Of a stretch of DNA of 64,000 nt, positions 29,908 to 40,976 are shown in pieces (position 1 is the stretch's first letter; each line of letters opens with the position of its first letter). Both the position numbers and the translations under genes were made by a program. The DNA is from Pseudomonas sp. EpS/L25 (GTDB lineage Bacteria > Pseudomonadota > Gammaproteobacteria > Pseudomonadales > Pseudomonadaceae), in contig NZ_LNUP01000016.1 in assembly GCF_001512295.1 (NCBI RefSeq), positions 215,045-279,044 of the forward strand, written 5' to 3'. The notes beneath the pieces were generated by a model. The model was given only the letters and a program-made list of their open reading frames with translations, was not told where the DNA came from and ran no database searches.

Positions 29908-30267
29908 ATGAAAAAGACTTTCGGTACCTTTGCCCTCGCTGCCGTCACCGCTTCCGTACTGAGCCTGCCGCTGGCCGGCGGTGCCTTTGCTGCCACCAGC
30001 CAGAACATGACGCTGGCCGCCAACAACACCGTGGACAAGACCGAAGAAGCCGCCTCCGACACCTGGATCACCAGCAAGGTCAAGGCGTCCTTCCTGGCTG
30101 ACGAACACATCAAGGGTACCGCCATCAAGGTCGAGACCAACAAGGGCGTCGTTTCCCTGTCCGGCACCGTGGCGACCGAAGCCCAGCGCGACCTGGCGAT
30201 CAAAGAAGCCAAGGCCATCAAGGGCGTCAAGGCCGTATCGGCCGATGCGCTGAAAGCCGCGCAATAA
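29908..30267 (+). CDS. BON-domain periplasmic protein (OsmY-like)
   Basis: The 119-residue precursor has a signal peptide (MKKTFGTFALAAVTASVLSL, cleavage near Ala-Phe-Ala, residue 27). One BON domain follows (about 50-119: DTWITSKVKASFLADEHIKG, VETNKGVVSLSGTVATEAQ, AIKEAKAIKGVKAV). BON domains bind membranes or phospholipid, and OsmY homologues respond to osmotic stress. ATG at 29908 follows AGGAG. The next gene starts 63 bp later, and the pair looks like a small stress operon. Confidence 0.9.
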   Translation: MKKTFGTFALAAVTASVLSLPLAGGAFAATSQNMTLAANNTVDKTEEAASDTWITSKVKASFLADEHIKGTAIKVETNKGVVSLSGTVATEAQRDLAIKEAKAIKGVKAVSADALKAAQ

Positions 30268-30330
30268 CGCCTGACATCCACGGCGGCCCGCCCAGCGGGT
30301 TGCCGTTGCCCATCACCCTGGAGAAGCGTC

Positions 30331-30783
30331 ATGACCAGCACGACCGAAACCCTCAACGATCTGATCGAGATCGCCCGTGATGGCAAGAATTTCTACGAGC
30401 ATGCCCTCACCGAAGTGAAGAATCCCGAGCTCAAGGCGCTGTTCACCGAGATCGCCCAGAGCAAGACCGAGATCATCAGCGCCCTGAGCAGCCAGGTCTC
30501 GGCCGCTGGCGAGAAGCCCGCCGAACAAGGCACCTTCGCCGGCAGCTTCCGCAAGTACTACACCGACGTCAAAACCTCCTTCGCCAGCAAGGAGAAGGAA
30601 GAGGTCACCTACGTCAGCGAACTGGAAGAGCAGGAAGATCGCCTGCTGCACGCCTTGGAACGCGCCGTGAACGAACATGCCACGCCGGATGCCCAGGCCA
30701 ACCTGCGCAGCCAGCTGGAAAAGGCCCGTGCGACCCATGATCGCATGCGTGACCTGAAGCACCGTATGCAAGCCGCCCACTGA
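30331..30783 (+). CDS. PA2169-family four-helix-bundle protein (DUF2383)
   Basis: The 150-residue soluble, highly charged helical protein starts MTSTTETLNDLIEIARDGKNFYEHA. Its ferritin-like pattern of Glu/His on successive helices (FYEHALTEVKNPELKALFTEIA and EQEDRLLHALERAV) is the DUF2383/PA2169 type. The function is not established. Together with the upstream BON gene it resembles stress-induced gene pairs in pseudomonads. ATG at 30331 follows CTGGAGAAGC. Confidence 0.85.
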   Translation: MTSTTETLNDLIEIARDGKNFYEHALTEVKNPELKALFTEIAQSKTEIISALSSQVSAAGEKPAEQGTFAGSFRKYYTDVKTSFASKEKEEVTYVSELEEQEDRLLHALERAVNEHATPDAQANLRSQLEKARATHDRMRDLKHRMQAAH

Positions 30784-30798
30784 GCCTGACCGGCAAGG

Positions 30799-30826
30799 AA
30801 AAGCCCCGCACGATGCGGGGTTTTTC
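30799..30826 (+). terminator. Terminator after the PA2169-family gene
   Basis: CCCCGCA-CGA-TGCGGGG followed by TTTTTC, 20 bp after the stop codon. Confidence 0.9.
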
Positions 30827-30848
30827 ATGAACCACTACTTGGGCCTCT

Positions 30849-31120
30849 ATCGCTCCTGCCTAATCGCGGCCATGGGCCGCTCCTACGGTGGACCTGATCC
30901 GTAGGAGCAACTGTCTTATCGCTGTGGGGACACCTCTCGTAGCGTGGAAAACGGCGCAGCCTTTTCCACTGGAGACTTGGTGGCGAGGAGGTCCTCACCC
31001 CAACCCTCTCCCGAGGGGAGAGGGGGTTATCTGAGCAGGCGTTCAGTTTCATCAGCCACGGCAAGATCATGTCAAACCAGCGTACCTCTTCCTGTAGGAG
31101 CGGCCCAGGGCCGCGATAGC
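30849..31120. repeat. REP-like palindrome array, copy 2
   Basis: It shares elements with 9678-9955. REP units with GCGGCC/GGCCGC lie at about 30852-30886 and 31094-31119. The 22-bp unit is at 30901-30922, here in reverse orientation to 9891-9912. The GTGGAAAA/TTTTCCAC hairpin with an identical 10-base loop is at 30944-30969, and CCCTCTCCC-GAG-GGGAGAGGG at 31004-31024. It separates the PA2169-family gene from the convergent acs. Confidence 0.75.
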
Positions 31121-31141
31121 AGACTGAAGTCAGACCCAACT

Positions 31142-33106
<1,965 letters not shown>

Positions 33107-33186
33107 GGCCGGCTCCTTCTTGGTGTTGTTGTGCTCCTAGTTTAGGCCGCGGATGGCCTGCCGGGGTTCAGCGAGGCGATAAAACG

Positions 33187-33216
33187 AAAAAAGCGCCGCA
33201 GAGCGGCGCTTTTCTT
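33187..33216. terminator. Terminator after pgi (bidirectional)
   Basis: AAGCGCCGC-AGA-GCGGCGCTT is flanked by an A-run on one side and TTTT on the other. On the minus strand, AAGCGCCGC...GCGGCGCTTTTTT follows the pgi stop by 17 bp. Confidence 0.9.
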
Positions 33217-33232
33217 CGAGCGGGAACGGCGA

Positions 33233-34897
33233 TCAGCCGCGGTGGCGACCGCGGAAGTAATCGATCAGGCCCTGGGTCGAACCATCGTCGGCCTTGCCTT
33301 CGCCGCGGCCGATGATGTGCTGGTAGACGTCCTTGCCCAGCTCCTTGCCCAGCTCGACGCCCCACTGGTCGAAGCAGTTGATGCCCCAGATGACGCTCTG
33401 CACGAACACCTTGTGCTCGTACAGGGCCACCAGCGCACCCAGGCGTCGTGGCGAGATGCGTTCCAGCACCAGGGTGTTGCTCGGACGATTGCCCGGGATC
33501 ACCTTGTGCGGCGCCAGCTTGGCGATCTCGGCCTCGCCCAGGCCCTTCTCGCGCAGCTCGGCCTCGGCTTCCTCGCGGGTCTTGCCCAGCATCAGCGCCT
33601 GGCTCTGCGACAGGCAGTTGGCATAGAGCCATTGCTGGTGATCGGCCACCGGGTTGTGGCTCACCACCGGCACGATGAAGTCGCCGGGAATCAGCTGGGT
33701 GCCCTGGTGCAGCAATTGGTGGTAGGCGTGCTGACCGTTGCAACCGACGCCGCCCCAGATCACCGGGCCGGTCTCCAGGCTCACCGGCGAGCCGTCCTGG
33801 CGCACGCTCTTGCCGTTGGACTCCATGTCCAGCTGCTGCAGGTGCTTCACGAAGTTACGCAGGTGGTGGTCGTAGGGCAGGATGGCATGGCTGGTGGCGC
33901 CCCAGAAGTTGCCGTACCAGACCCCGAGCAGGCCCAGCAGCACCGGCATGTTCTCTTCGAAGGGGGCGCTGGTGAAGTGCTGGTCCATGGCATAGGCGCC
34001 GGCCAGCAGGTCCTTGAAGTTGGACATGCCGATGGCCAGGGCGATGGGCAGGCCGATGGCCGACCACAGCGAATAGCGGCCGCCGACCCAATCCCACATG
34101 GGGAAGATGTTCTCTTCGGCGATGCCGAATTCCACCGCCACCTTGACGTTGCTGGAGACGGCGATGAAGTGCTTGTGCAGTTCCGGCTCCGGGCAACCCT
34201 GGGCCAGGCACCAGGCGCGGGCGGCCTGGGCGTTCTTCAGGGTCTCCAGGGTACCGAAGGACTTGGAGGAGACGATGAACAGGGTGGTGTCGGCGGACAG
34301 CTTCGAGGTCACCTCGCGGAATTCGCTGCCGTCGATGTTGGCCAGGTAGTGGCAGCGCACGCCACGCTGGGTGAAGGGCACCAGGGCCTCGGAGACCAGC
34401 TGCGGGCCGAGGAAGGAGCCGCCGATGCCGATGTTGACCACGTCGGTGATGGGCTTCTCGGTGTAGCCGCGCCAGAGCCCGTTGTGGATGCGGGTGACCA
34501 GCTCGGTCATCTGGTTCAGGACCCGGTGCACCTCGGGCATGATGTCCTGGCCATCGATCTGCACGCTGTCGCCCACCGGGCGGCGCAGGGCGGTGTGCAG
34601 GGCCGGGCGATGCTCGGACGAGTTGACGTAGGCGCCGTCGAACAGGGTACGGATGGCCCCTTCGAGACCCGCTTCGCGGGCCAGGTTCACCAGCAGCTCA
34701 CGGGTTTGCTCGGTGATGAGGTTCTTGGAGTAGTCGAGGAACAGACCGCTGCTGCTCAGGGAAAAGTGCTTGAAGCGCTGCGGATCGGCCGCGAAGGCAT
34801 CGCGCATGCGGAAATTCTGCATGGACTTGCGGTGGTCCTGCAGGGCTTTCCAGGAGGCGAGCTGGGTCACGTCGAGAGGCTGTTGGAAGTACTCCAT
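33233..34897 (-). CDS. pgi: Glucose-6-phosphate isomerase
   Basis: The 554-residue protein starts [20 protein letters not shown], the same length as P. aeruginosa Pgi. Sugar isomerase motifs are [20 protein letters not shown] (about 150), [23 protein letters not shown] and the PGI signatures [20 protein letters not shown] [18 protein letters not shown] and [14 protein letters not shown]. It interconverts glucose-6-P and fructose-6-P. An in-frame ATG at 34942 would add 15 residues unlike the family. PAO1 has panD between panC and pgi, but that gene is missing here. Confidence 0.96.
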   Translation of the reverse strand: MEYFQQPLDVTQLASWKALQDHRKSMQNFRMRDAFAADPQRFKHFSLSSSGLFLDYSKNLITEQTRELLVNLAREAGLEGAIRTLFDGAYVNSSEHRPALHTALRRPVGDSVQIDGQDIMPEVHRVLNQMTELVTRIHNGLWRGYTEKPITDVVNIGIGGSFLGPQLVSEALVPFTQRGVRCHYLANIDGSEFREVTSKLSADTTLFIVSSKSFGTLETLKNAQAARAWCLAQGCPEPELHKHFIAVSSNVKVAVEFGIAEENIFPMWDWVGGRYSLWSAIGLPIALAIGMSNFKDLLAGAYAMDQHFTSAPFEENMPVLLGLLGVWYGNFWGATSHAILPYDHHLRNFVKHLQQLDMESNGKSVRQDGSPVSLETGPVIWGGVGCNGQHAYHQLLHQGTQLIPGDFIVPVVSHNPVADHQQWLYANCLSQSQALMLGKTREEAEAELREKGLGEAEIAKLAPHKVIPGNRPSNTLVLERISPRRLGALVALYEHKVFVQSVIWGINCFDQWGVELGKELGKDVYQHIIGRGEGKADDGSTQGLIDYFRGRHRG

Positions 34898-34999
34898 GGG
34901 TCGGCTTTTCCTTGGTGGCTCTTGTTTGCTGTTGTGCCCCACAAGCCAACGGCTTGCAAGGGAAAATCGGGCGCGGCACGGCGATGCGCTTCGAGCATG

Positions 35000-35025
35000 A
35001 AAAAGCCCGGTATGTTCCGGGCTTC
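35000..35025 (-). terminator. Terminator of panB-panC
   Basis: On the minus strand AGCCCGG-AACATA-CCGGGCT is followed by TTTTTC, 43 bp after the panC stop. Confidence 0.85.
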
Positions 35026-35066
35026 CTGGGTGCGAGCGGGCTGGGGTGCGCCAACCTTCGGTTGCG

Positions 35067-35924
35067 TCACACTCCGGCCCTGCGGCGGAAGCTCAGGTTG
35101 TCGATCAGCCGGGTCTGGCCGAGGTAGGCCGCCACCAGCAGCACCAGGTCGCGATCCGTGGCGCTGACCGGCTGCAGGCTCGACTGCCGGCGCAACTCCA
35201 GGTAGTCCACGGTAAGCCCCTGACCTTGCAATTCCGCGACACCGGCGGCGAGGGTCGGCTCGACCGCCGCGCCGGCGGAGAGCTGGTCGGCCAGGCGTCG
35301 GAGCAGACTGTAGAGGCAGGGCGCGCTGGCCCTCTGGTTTTCGTCGAGATAGCCGTTGCGCGACGACAGCGCCAGGCCATCGGTAGCACGCACGGTGGGC
35401 TGGGCGACGATGTCGATGGGCAGGTCCAGGTCCTGTACCAGCTTGCGGATCACCGCCAGCTGCTGGTAGTCCTTCTCGCCGAACACCGCCACGTCCGGCT
35501 GCGCCATCTGGAACAGCTTGGTGACCACCGTCGCCACGCCTTCGAAATGCCCCGGCCGGCGGGCGCCGCACAGGCCTTCGGAGACGCCGGGGACGGTCAC
35601 CCGGGTCAGGCCGTCCATCCCGTGCGGATACATTTCGCTTACGGCGGGCGCGAACAGTAGATCGCAGTGAGCGTCGTGCAACTGCCGGCTGTCCTCGGCG
35701 AGGGTCCGCGGGTACTTGTCCAGATCCTCGCTCGGGCCGAATTGCAGCGGGTTGACGAAGATGCTGGTCACCACGAAATCGGCGTGGCGACGGGCGGTCT
35801 CCACCAGGGCGATGTGTCCGGCGTGCAGGTTGCCCATGGTGGGGACCAGGCCGATGCGCAGGCCCTGGCGGCGCGCGGCGGCGACCGCGGCGCGCAGTTC
35901 GCGGACGCTATGGACCGTCTTCAT
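35067..35924 (-). CDS. panC: Pantothenate synthetase
   Basis: The 285-residue enzyme has the HIGH-like motif in [20 protein letters not shown] (about 30-50), [40 protein letters not shown], and [10 protein letters not shown] (KMSKS equivalent). It condenses pantoate and beta-alanine with ATP. The start ATG at 35924 overlaps the panB stop (ATGA). A longer upstream frame runs through panB and was rejected. The beta-alanine source (panD) is not adjacent. Confidence 0.96.
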   Translation of the reverse strand: MKTVHSVRELRAAVAAARRQGLRIGLVPTMGNLHAGHIALVETARRHADFVVTSIFVNPLQFGPSEDLDKYPRTLAEDSRQLHDAHCDLLFAPAVSEMYPHGMDGLTRVTVPGVSEGLCGARRPGHFEGVATVVTKLFQMAQPDVAVFGEKDYQQLAVIRKLVQDLDLPIDIVAQPTVRATDGLALSSRNGYLDENQRASAPCLYSLLRRLADQLSAGAAVEPTLAAGVAELQGQGLTVDYLELRRQSSLQPVSATDRDLVLLVAAYLGQTRLIDNLSFRRRAGV

Positions 35925-36721
35925 GCGGAAAATCCGTGTTCGGGAGCGGGAAAGCTGCCGTCCTTGACGGCGGCGACGTAAGCCGCCAGGGCAGCCTGGA
36001 TGCTGTCCTGACCGGCCATGAAGTTGCGCACGAACTTGGGCGTGCGGCCGCGCAGCGCGAGGCCCAGCATGTCGTGCAGCACCAGTACCTGGCCGTCGGT
36101 GGCGGCCCCGGCGCCGATGCCGATCACCGGCACCTGGGCGCCCCGGGTGATTTCTTCGGCCAGGGACGAGGGGACGCACTCGAGCAGCAGCATGGCGGCG
36201 CCCGCGTCTTCCAGCTCCTTGGCCGCGTCACGCAGTTGCTGGGCGCGAATCGGATCGCGCCCCTGCACCTTGAAGCCACCGAAGACGTTGACCGACTGGG
36301 GCGTGAGGCCCAGGTGGGCGCAGACCGGCACGCCATTGGCCGCCAGGCGGCGGATCGGCTCGGCCAGCCAGCCATCGCCTTCCAGCTTGACCATCTGGGC
36401 GCCGGCCTGCATCAGGCGGCCGGCGCTGGTCAGGGTCTGCTCCAGGGTGGCATAGGTCATGAACGACAGGTCGGCGACGATGAAGGCACCGGCCTGGCCG
36501 CGCTTGACGCAGGCGGTGTGGTAGACCATGTCATCGAGGGTTACCGGCAGGGTGCTGTCGTGGCCCTGCAGCACCATGCCGAGGGAGTCGCCGACGAGCA
36601 GCATCTCGACACCGGCCTGACTGGCGGCCTGGGCGAAGGTGGCATCGTAGGCGGTGAGCATGGCGATCTTCTCGCCGCGCTGCTTGAGTCCCTGGAGGGT
36701 CGTGAGGCTGATATCAGGCAT
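35921..36721 (-). CDS. panB: 3-methyl-2-oxobutanoate hydroxymethyltransferase
   Basis: The 266-residue TIM barrel begins [20 protein letters not shown] and has [57 protein letters not shown] and [19 protein letters not shown]. It makes ketopantoate, the first step of pantothenate synthesis. It overlaps panC by 4 bp. A 128-bp gap separates it from folK upstream and probably carries its own promoter. Confidence 0.96.
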   Translation of the reverse strand: MPDISLTTLQGLKQRGEKIAMLTAYDATFAQAASQAGVEMLLVGDSLGMVLQGHDSTLPVTLDDMVYHTACVKRGQAGAFIVADLSFMTYATLEQTLTSAGRLMQAGAQMVKLEGDGWLAEPIRRLAANGVPVCAHLGLTPQSVNVFGGFKVQGRDPIRAQQLRDAAKELEDAGAAMLLLECVPSSLAEEITRGAQVPVIGIGAGAATDGQVLVLHDMLGLALRGRTPKFVRNFMAGQDSIQAALAAYVAAVKDGSFPAPEHGFSA

Positions 36722-36849
36722 GCAAAGGGTCCTCGTGGGACGGCGCTATGGTTATTGTCTGGCGCCGCGGACGCGGGGTGGCCGCGCGAAAACGGCTGCT
36801 ATAGTCCCGGCGCGCTCGGTACAAGTCAATGATCGTTGTTACCGCCGTG

Positions 36850-37353
36850 TTACTGGGTGGGTAACGACGGTACCAGTCGCTCGAGGCCTGCGAAAGGACA
36901 GGCGGCTAGCAGGTCGGGCAGGTGGCGGCCATCGGGCAGGCGCAGTGCTGGTGCGAGATCCGCCAGGGGATAGAGCACGAAGGCCCGGGCGTGGAGGTGG
37001 TAGTGCGGCACCTGCAGGCGCGGCTCGTCGATCAGCCGCTCGCCGAACAGCAGGATGTCGATGTCCAGGGTACGCGGACCCCAGCGCTCATCTTTGCGTA
37101 CACGGCCCTGCTGCCGCTCGATGGCCTGGGTGGCGTCGAGCAGCGCCAGAGGAGCGAGTTCGGTATCCAGGGCGGCCACGGCGTTGACGTAGCGCGGCTG
37201 GTCGGGCGGTCCCAGGGGATCGCTGGCGTAGAAGGCCGATACCGCGACCAGTTGGCTGGCTGGCAGGGCGGCCAGGGCATCCAGGGCCGCATCCAGCTGG
37301 CGTCGGGGTTCGGCCAGGTTGCTGCCGAGGCCGAGGTAGACCCGCTCCATCAT
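36850..37353 (-). CDS. folK: 2-amino-4-hydroxy-6-hydroxymethyldihydropteridine pyrophosphokinase
   Basis: The 167-residue HPPK begins MERVYLGLGSNLAEPRRQL-style (MMERVYLGLGSNLAEP), with VSAFYASDPLGPPDQPRYVNAV and the signature RWGPRTLDIDILLFGE (about 90-105, Asp pair binding magnesium). It transfers pyrophosphate from ATP to the pterin in folate synthesis. The ATGA overlap with the pcnB end at 37350-37353 couples the two, as in P. aeruginosa. Confidence 0.95.
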   Translation of the reverse strand: MMERVYLGLGSNLAEPRRQLDAALDALAALPASQLVAVSAFYASDPLGPPDQPRYVNAVAALDTELAPLALLDATQAIERQQGRVRKDERWGPRTLDIDILLFGERLIDEPRLQVPHYHLHARAFVLYPLADLAPALRLPDGRHLPDLLAACPFAGLERLVPSLPTQ

Positions 37354-38741
37354 TCTTCGCCGGCGGAAGGGGCGTCGGCGCTGCGCCGCTTGCGACTGCT
37401 GCCACCGCGGCGCCGACGCTTGGCCGGTGCGCCTTCCTCACGGCTGAGATTCTTGATCATTTCGCGTCGCTGGCTGTCATCGACTTCCTGGTAGCGGGTC
37501 CACCACTCGCCCAGGCCACCGGTTTCCTCGCCGGCGCTCTCGCGCAGCAGCAGGAAGTCGTAGCCGGCACGGAAGCGCGGATTCTCCAGCAACAGGTCGG
37601 CCCGCTTGCCCTGGCGCCGCGGCAGGCGCTCCTGCATGTCCCAGATCTCGCGCATGGGCATGGTGAAGCGCTTGGGTACGGCGGTGCGCTGGCACTGTTG
37701 CAAGGTCAGGTCGTGGGCGGCTTCCTGCATCGCCGGAATCGGCGGCAGGCCGCGGTCCTGATGATGGCGGACGCGCTCGGGCAGCGCCGGCCAGAGCAGG
37801 GCGGCGAAGAGGAAGGCCGGGGTGACCGGCTTGCCTTCGCGGATGCGGGCGTCGGTATTGGCCAGGGCCTTGCGGATCAGGCTACCGGCATACTCGGGAT
37901 CGCGCTCCAGGGCTTCGCCGCTGGCGGGGAACAGCGGGGCGAAGAGGCCGTACTGGCAGAGCAGCTCGAAGGTCCGTTCGGCCTTGCCGCCGAGCAGCAG
38001 CTTGATCACCTCGTCGAACAGCCGGGGGGGCGGAATGTCGCGCAGCAGCGGGGCAAGGCGGGCGATGGGCTCGGCGGTGGCCGTCTCGATCTCGAAGTCC
38101 AGCTTGGCGGCGAAGCGCACGGCGCGCAGCATCCGTACCGGATCTTCCTGGTAGCGCTGTTCCGGATCGCCGATCAGACGGATCTGCCGCAGGCGGATGT
38201 CCTGGGCGCCGTTGGCGTAGTCGAGGATGCGTTCGCCACTGGCATCGTAGTAGAGCGCGTTGATGGTGAAGTCGCGGCGCTGGGCATCCTGTTCCTGGTT
38301 GCCATAGATGTTATCGCGCAGGATCCGACCGCTCTCGTGGCGCGAGCCCTGGGTCTCGTCCTCGGCATCGCCGGTGGGATGGTTGGCGCGGAAGGTGGCG
38401 ACCTCGATGATCTCGCGGCCGAAGTGTACATGGACCAGCTTGAAGCGGCGGCCGATGACTCGGGCGTTGCGGAATTCCGCGCGGACCTGCTCGGGGGTGG
38501 CGCTGGTGGCCACGTCGAAGTCCTTGGGCGTGAAGCCCAGCAGCAGGTCCCGTACGCAACCGCCCACCAGATAGGCCTGGTAGCCGGCCTTTTCCAACCG
38601 GTCGACGACGCTCAGGGCGTGACGGCTGATGCGCTCGCGTTCCAGAGCATGCTGACTGCGGGGCAGTTCGATGGGCAAGGCAGGCGCGGGCGGAGTTCGC
38701 CGCAGGGGCGAACGCAGGGTCTGGATCAGCTTCTTCAGCAT
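37350..38741 (-). CDS. pcnB: Poly(A) polymerase I
   Basis: The 463-residue class II nucleotidyltransferase has the catalytic YLVGGCVRDLLLGFTPKDFD (about 57-76; GG and DxD), RRFKLVHVHFGREIIEVATF, RRDFTINALYYD and DPVRMLRAVRFAAKLDF. A basic C-terminal tail (KRRRRGGSSRKRRSAD) is typical of PcnB rather than the CCA-adding enzyme. It polyadenylates RNA and promotes decay. The gene lies downstream of crcZ on the same strand. Confidence 0.95.
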   Translation of the reverse strand: MLKKLIQTLRSPLRRTPPAPALPIELPRSQHALERERISRHALSVVDRLEKAGYQAYLVGGCVRDLLLGFTPKDFDVATSATPEQVRAEFRNARVIGRRFKLVHVHFGREIIEVATFRANHPTGDAEDETQGSRHESGRILRDNIYGNQEQDAQRRDFTINALYYDASGERILDYANGAQDIRLRQIRLIGDPEQRYQEDPVRMLRAVRFAAKLDFEIETATAEPIARLAPLLRDIPPPRLFDEVIKLLLGGKAERTFELLCQYGLFAPLFPASGEALERDPEYAGSLIRKALANTDARIREGKPVTPAFLFAALLWPALPERVRHHQDRGLPPIPAMQEAAHDLTLQQCQRTAVPKRFTMPMREIWDMQERLPRRQGKRADLLLENPRFRAGYDFLLLRESAGEETGGLGEWWTRYQEVDDSQRREMIKNLSREEGAPAKRRRRGGSSRKRRSADAPSAGEE

Positions 38742-38849
38742 GCGAGTTTCTGTTCGGAGAGACGGCTATACGCAAGCTGGACCCTAGCAGGAACCATTGC
38801 GCGATAGATAAGGAGGGGATCTTGAACGAGGGAGGGGAGGCTGTCAAAG

Positions 38850-39226
38850 GCACTGGGGGAGCCGAAGCTCCCCCCCAAAGTGGTACGTGCTTTGTTTTTA
38901 TTGTCTATCCAGACCTCTTGTTTTTCTTGTGTGGTCTGTCCCGTGCGGTTACCGGCCGCCGGAAAGGCTCTGAAGTCTAGAGCCAAGAGCAAACGGATTA
39001 CTTTGGAAGCTGATGCCGTCAGGATCATTCCTGCTCTGCCTGGTACGGGTGCTGCCTCGGGGCAGTTTTGTTGTTCTCTGTCCTGACATCGCGCGGACCA
39101 TCCCGCAAGACGACTCTTCTCCAAAATGATCAGTTAGCTACGCCTCCGCCTGCTTGTTCTTATTGTGCTGGAGTCGCTACGTCTTGTTCTTGTTATGGAG
39201 GGGCTACGTTGTTCTTGTTGTTGTGC
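38850..39226 (-). ncRNA. crcZ: CrcZ small RNA (catabolite repression, Hfq/Crc decoy)
   Basis: In the cbrB-pcnB gap, where crcZ is known to lie in pseudomonads, the minus strand from 39226 begins GCACAACAACAAGAACAACG, like the known CrcZ 5' end. It contains six A-rich CA motifs of the type bound by Hfq-Crc, at 39209-39226, 39183-39196, 39153-39167, 39065-39077, 38916-38930 and 38891-38904. A GGGGGAGC-TTCG-GCTCCCCC hairpin at 38855-38874 probably ends the transcript (about 370-377 nt), although the U-tract after it is poor. The 5' end sits exactly 12 bases after the sigma54 -12 element. CrcZ relieves carbon catabolite repression by titrating Hfq. Confidence 0.92.
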
Positions 39227-39235
39227 CAGAACATA

Positions 39236-39252
39236 AAGCAGGTGCCGTGCCA
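39236..39252 (-). promoter_or_regulatory. Sigma54 (RpoN) promoter of crcZ
   Basis: On the minus strand TGGCACGGCACCTGCTT has the -24 GG and -12 GC with the required 10-bp spacing. The predicted start at 39226 coincides with the CrcZ-like 5' end. Confidence 0.9.
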
Positions 39253-39328
39253 GTTTTTTAAAACCCTTTATTTTCAATGGCTTGAGAAAAATGTAGCCCT
39301 TTTGGTGGGAGGCTACAGGGCAATTTTC

Positions 39329-39401
39329 GTTACCCCTGAACCCGCTGGCTGTTACGGCGGTAACACATTGCAAAGGATGAGGCGGTGGGGGAGGGTGTTA
39401 C
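39329..39401. promoter_or_regulatory. Candidate CbrB upstream activator sites for crcZ
   Basis: The palindrome TGTTACGGCGGTAACA lies at 39350-39365, flanked by GTTAC at 39329-39333 and TGTTAC at 39396-39401. These are 100-175 bp upstream of the crcZ start, the usual enhancer distance for a sigma54 activator. CbrB is reported to recognise TGTTAC/GTAACA half-sites. Confidence 0.7.
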
Positions 39402-39409
39402 CTGAGGAG

Positions 39410-39427
39410 CGTGGGAAGCTTCCCACG
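39410..39427. terminator. Perfect 18-bp palindrome after cbrB
   Basis: CGTGGGAAGCTTCCCACG starts 18 bp beyond the cbrB stop. It can form a stem but no U-tract follows, so it may be a weak terminator or an mRNA 3' stabiliser. Confidence 0.45.
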
Positions 39428-39445
39428 TTCCTGGCAGATGTCAGG

Positions 39446-40861
<1,416 letters not shown>

Positions 40862-40976
40862 CAAGTGCGCTCTCTTACGGGAAGGCAGGCCGACCCACGC
40901 CAGGCAGCGTGTCGTGTCGCGGTGGTCTGGACTTCCGAATGCTTTAGCAGAGCCATCCAGCAGGCGGATGGGTCCG

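Noticed and set aside
33242..35167. Plus-strand open frame opposite pgi (641 codons)
   Set aside because: It crosses the pgi start and the panC terminator; His/Gln/Val/Ala-rich shadow product.
38880..39373. Short open frames over the cbrB-pcnB gap
   Set aside because: The region is explained by crcZ and its promoter; these frames have no ribosome-binding site or family resemblance.
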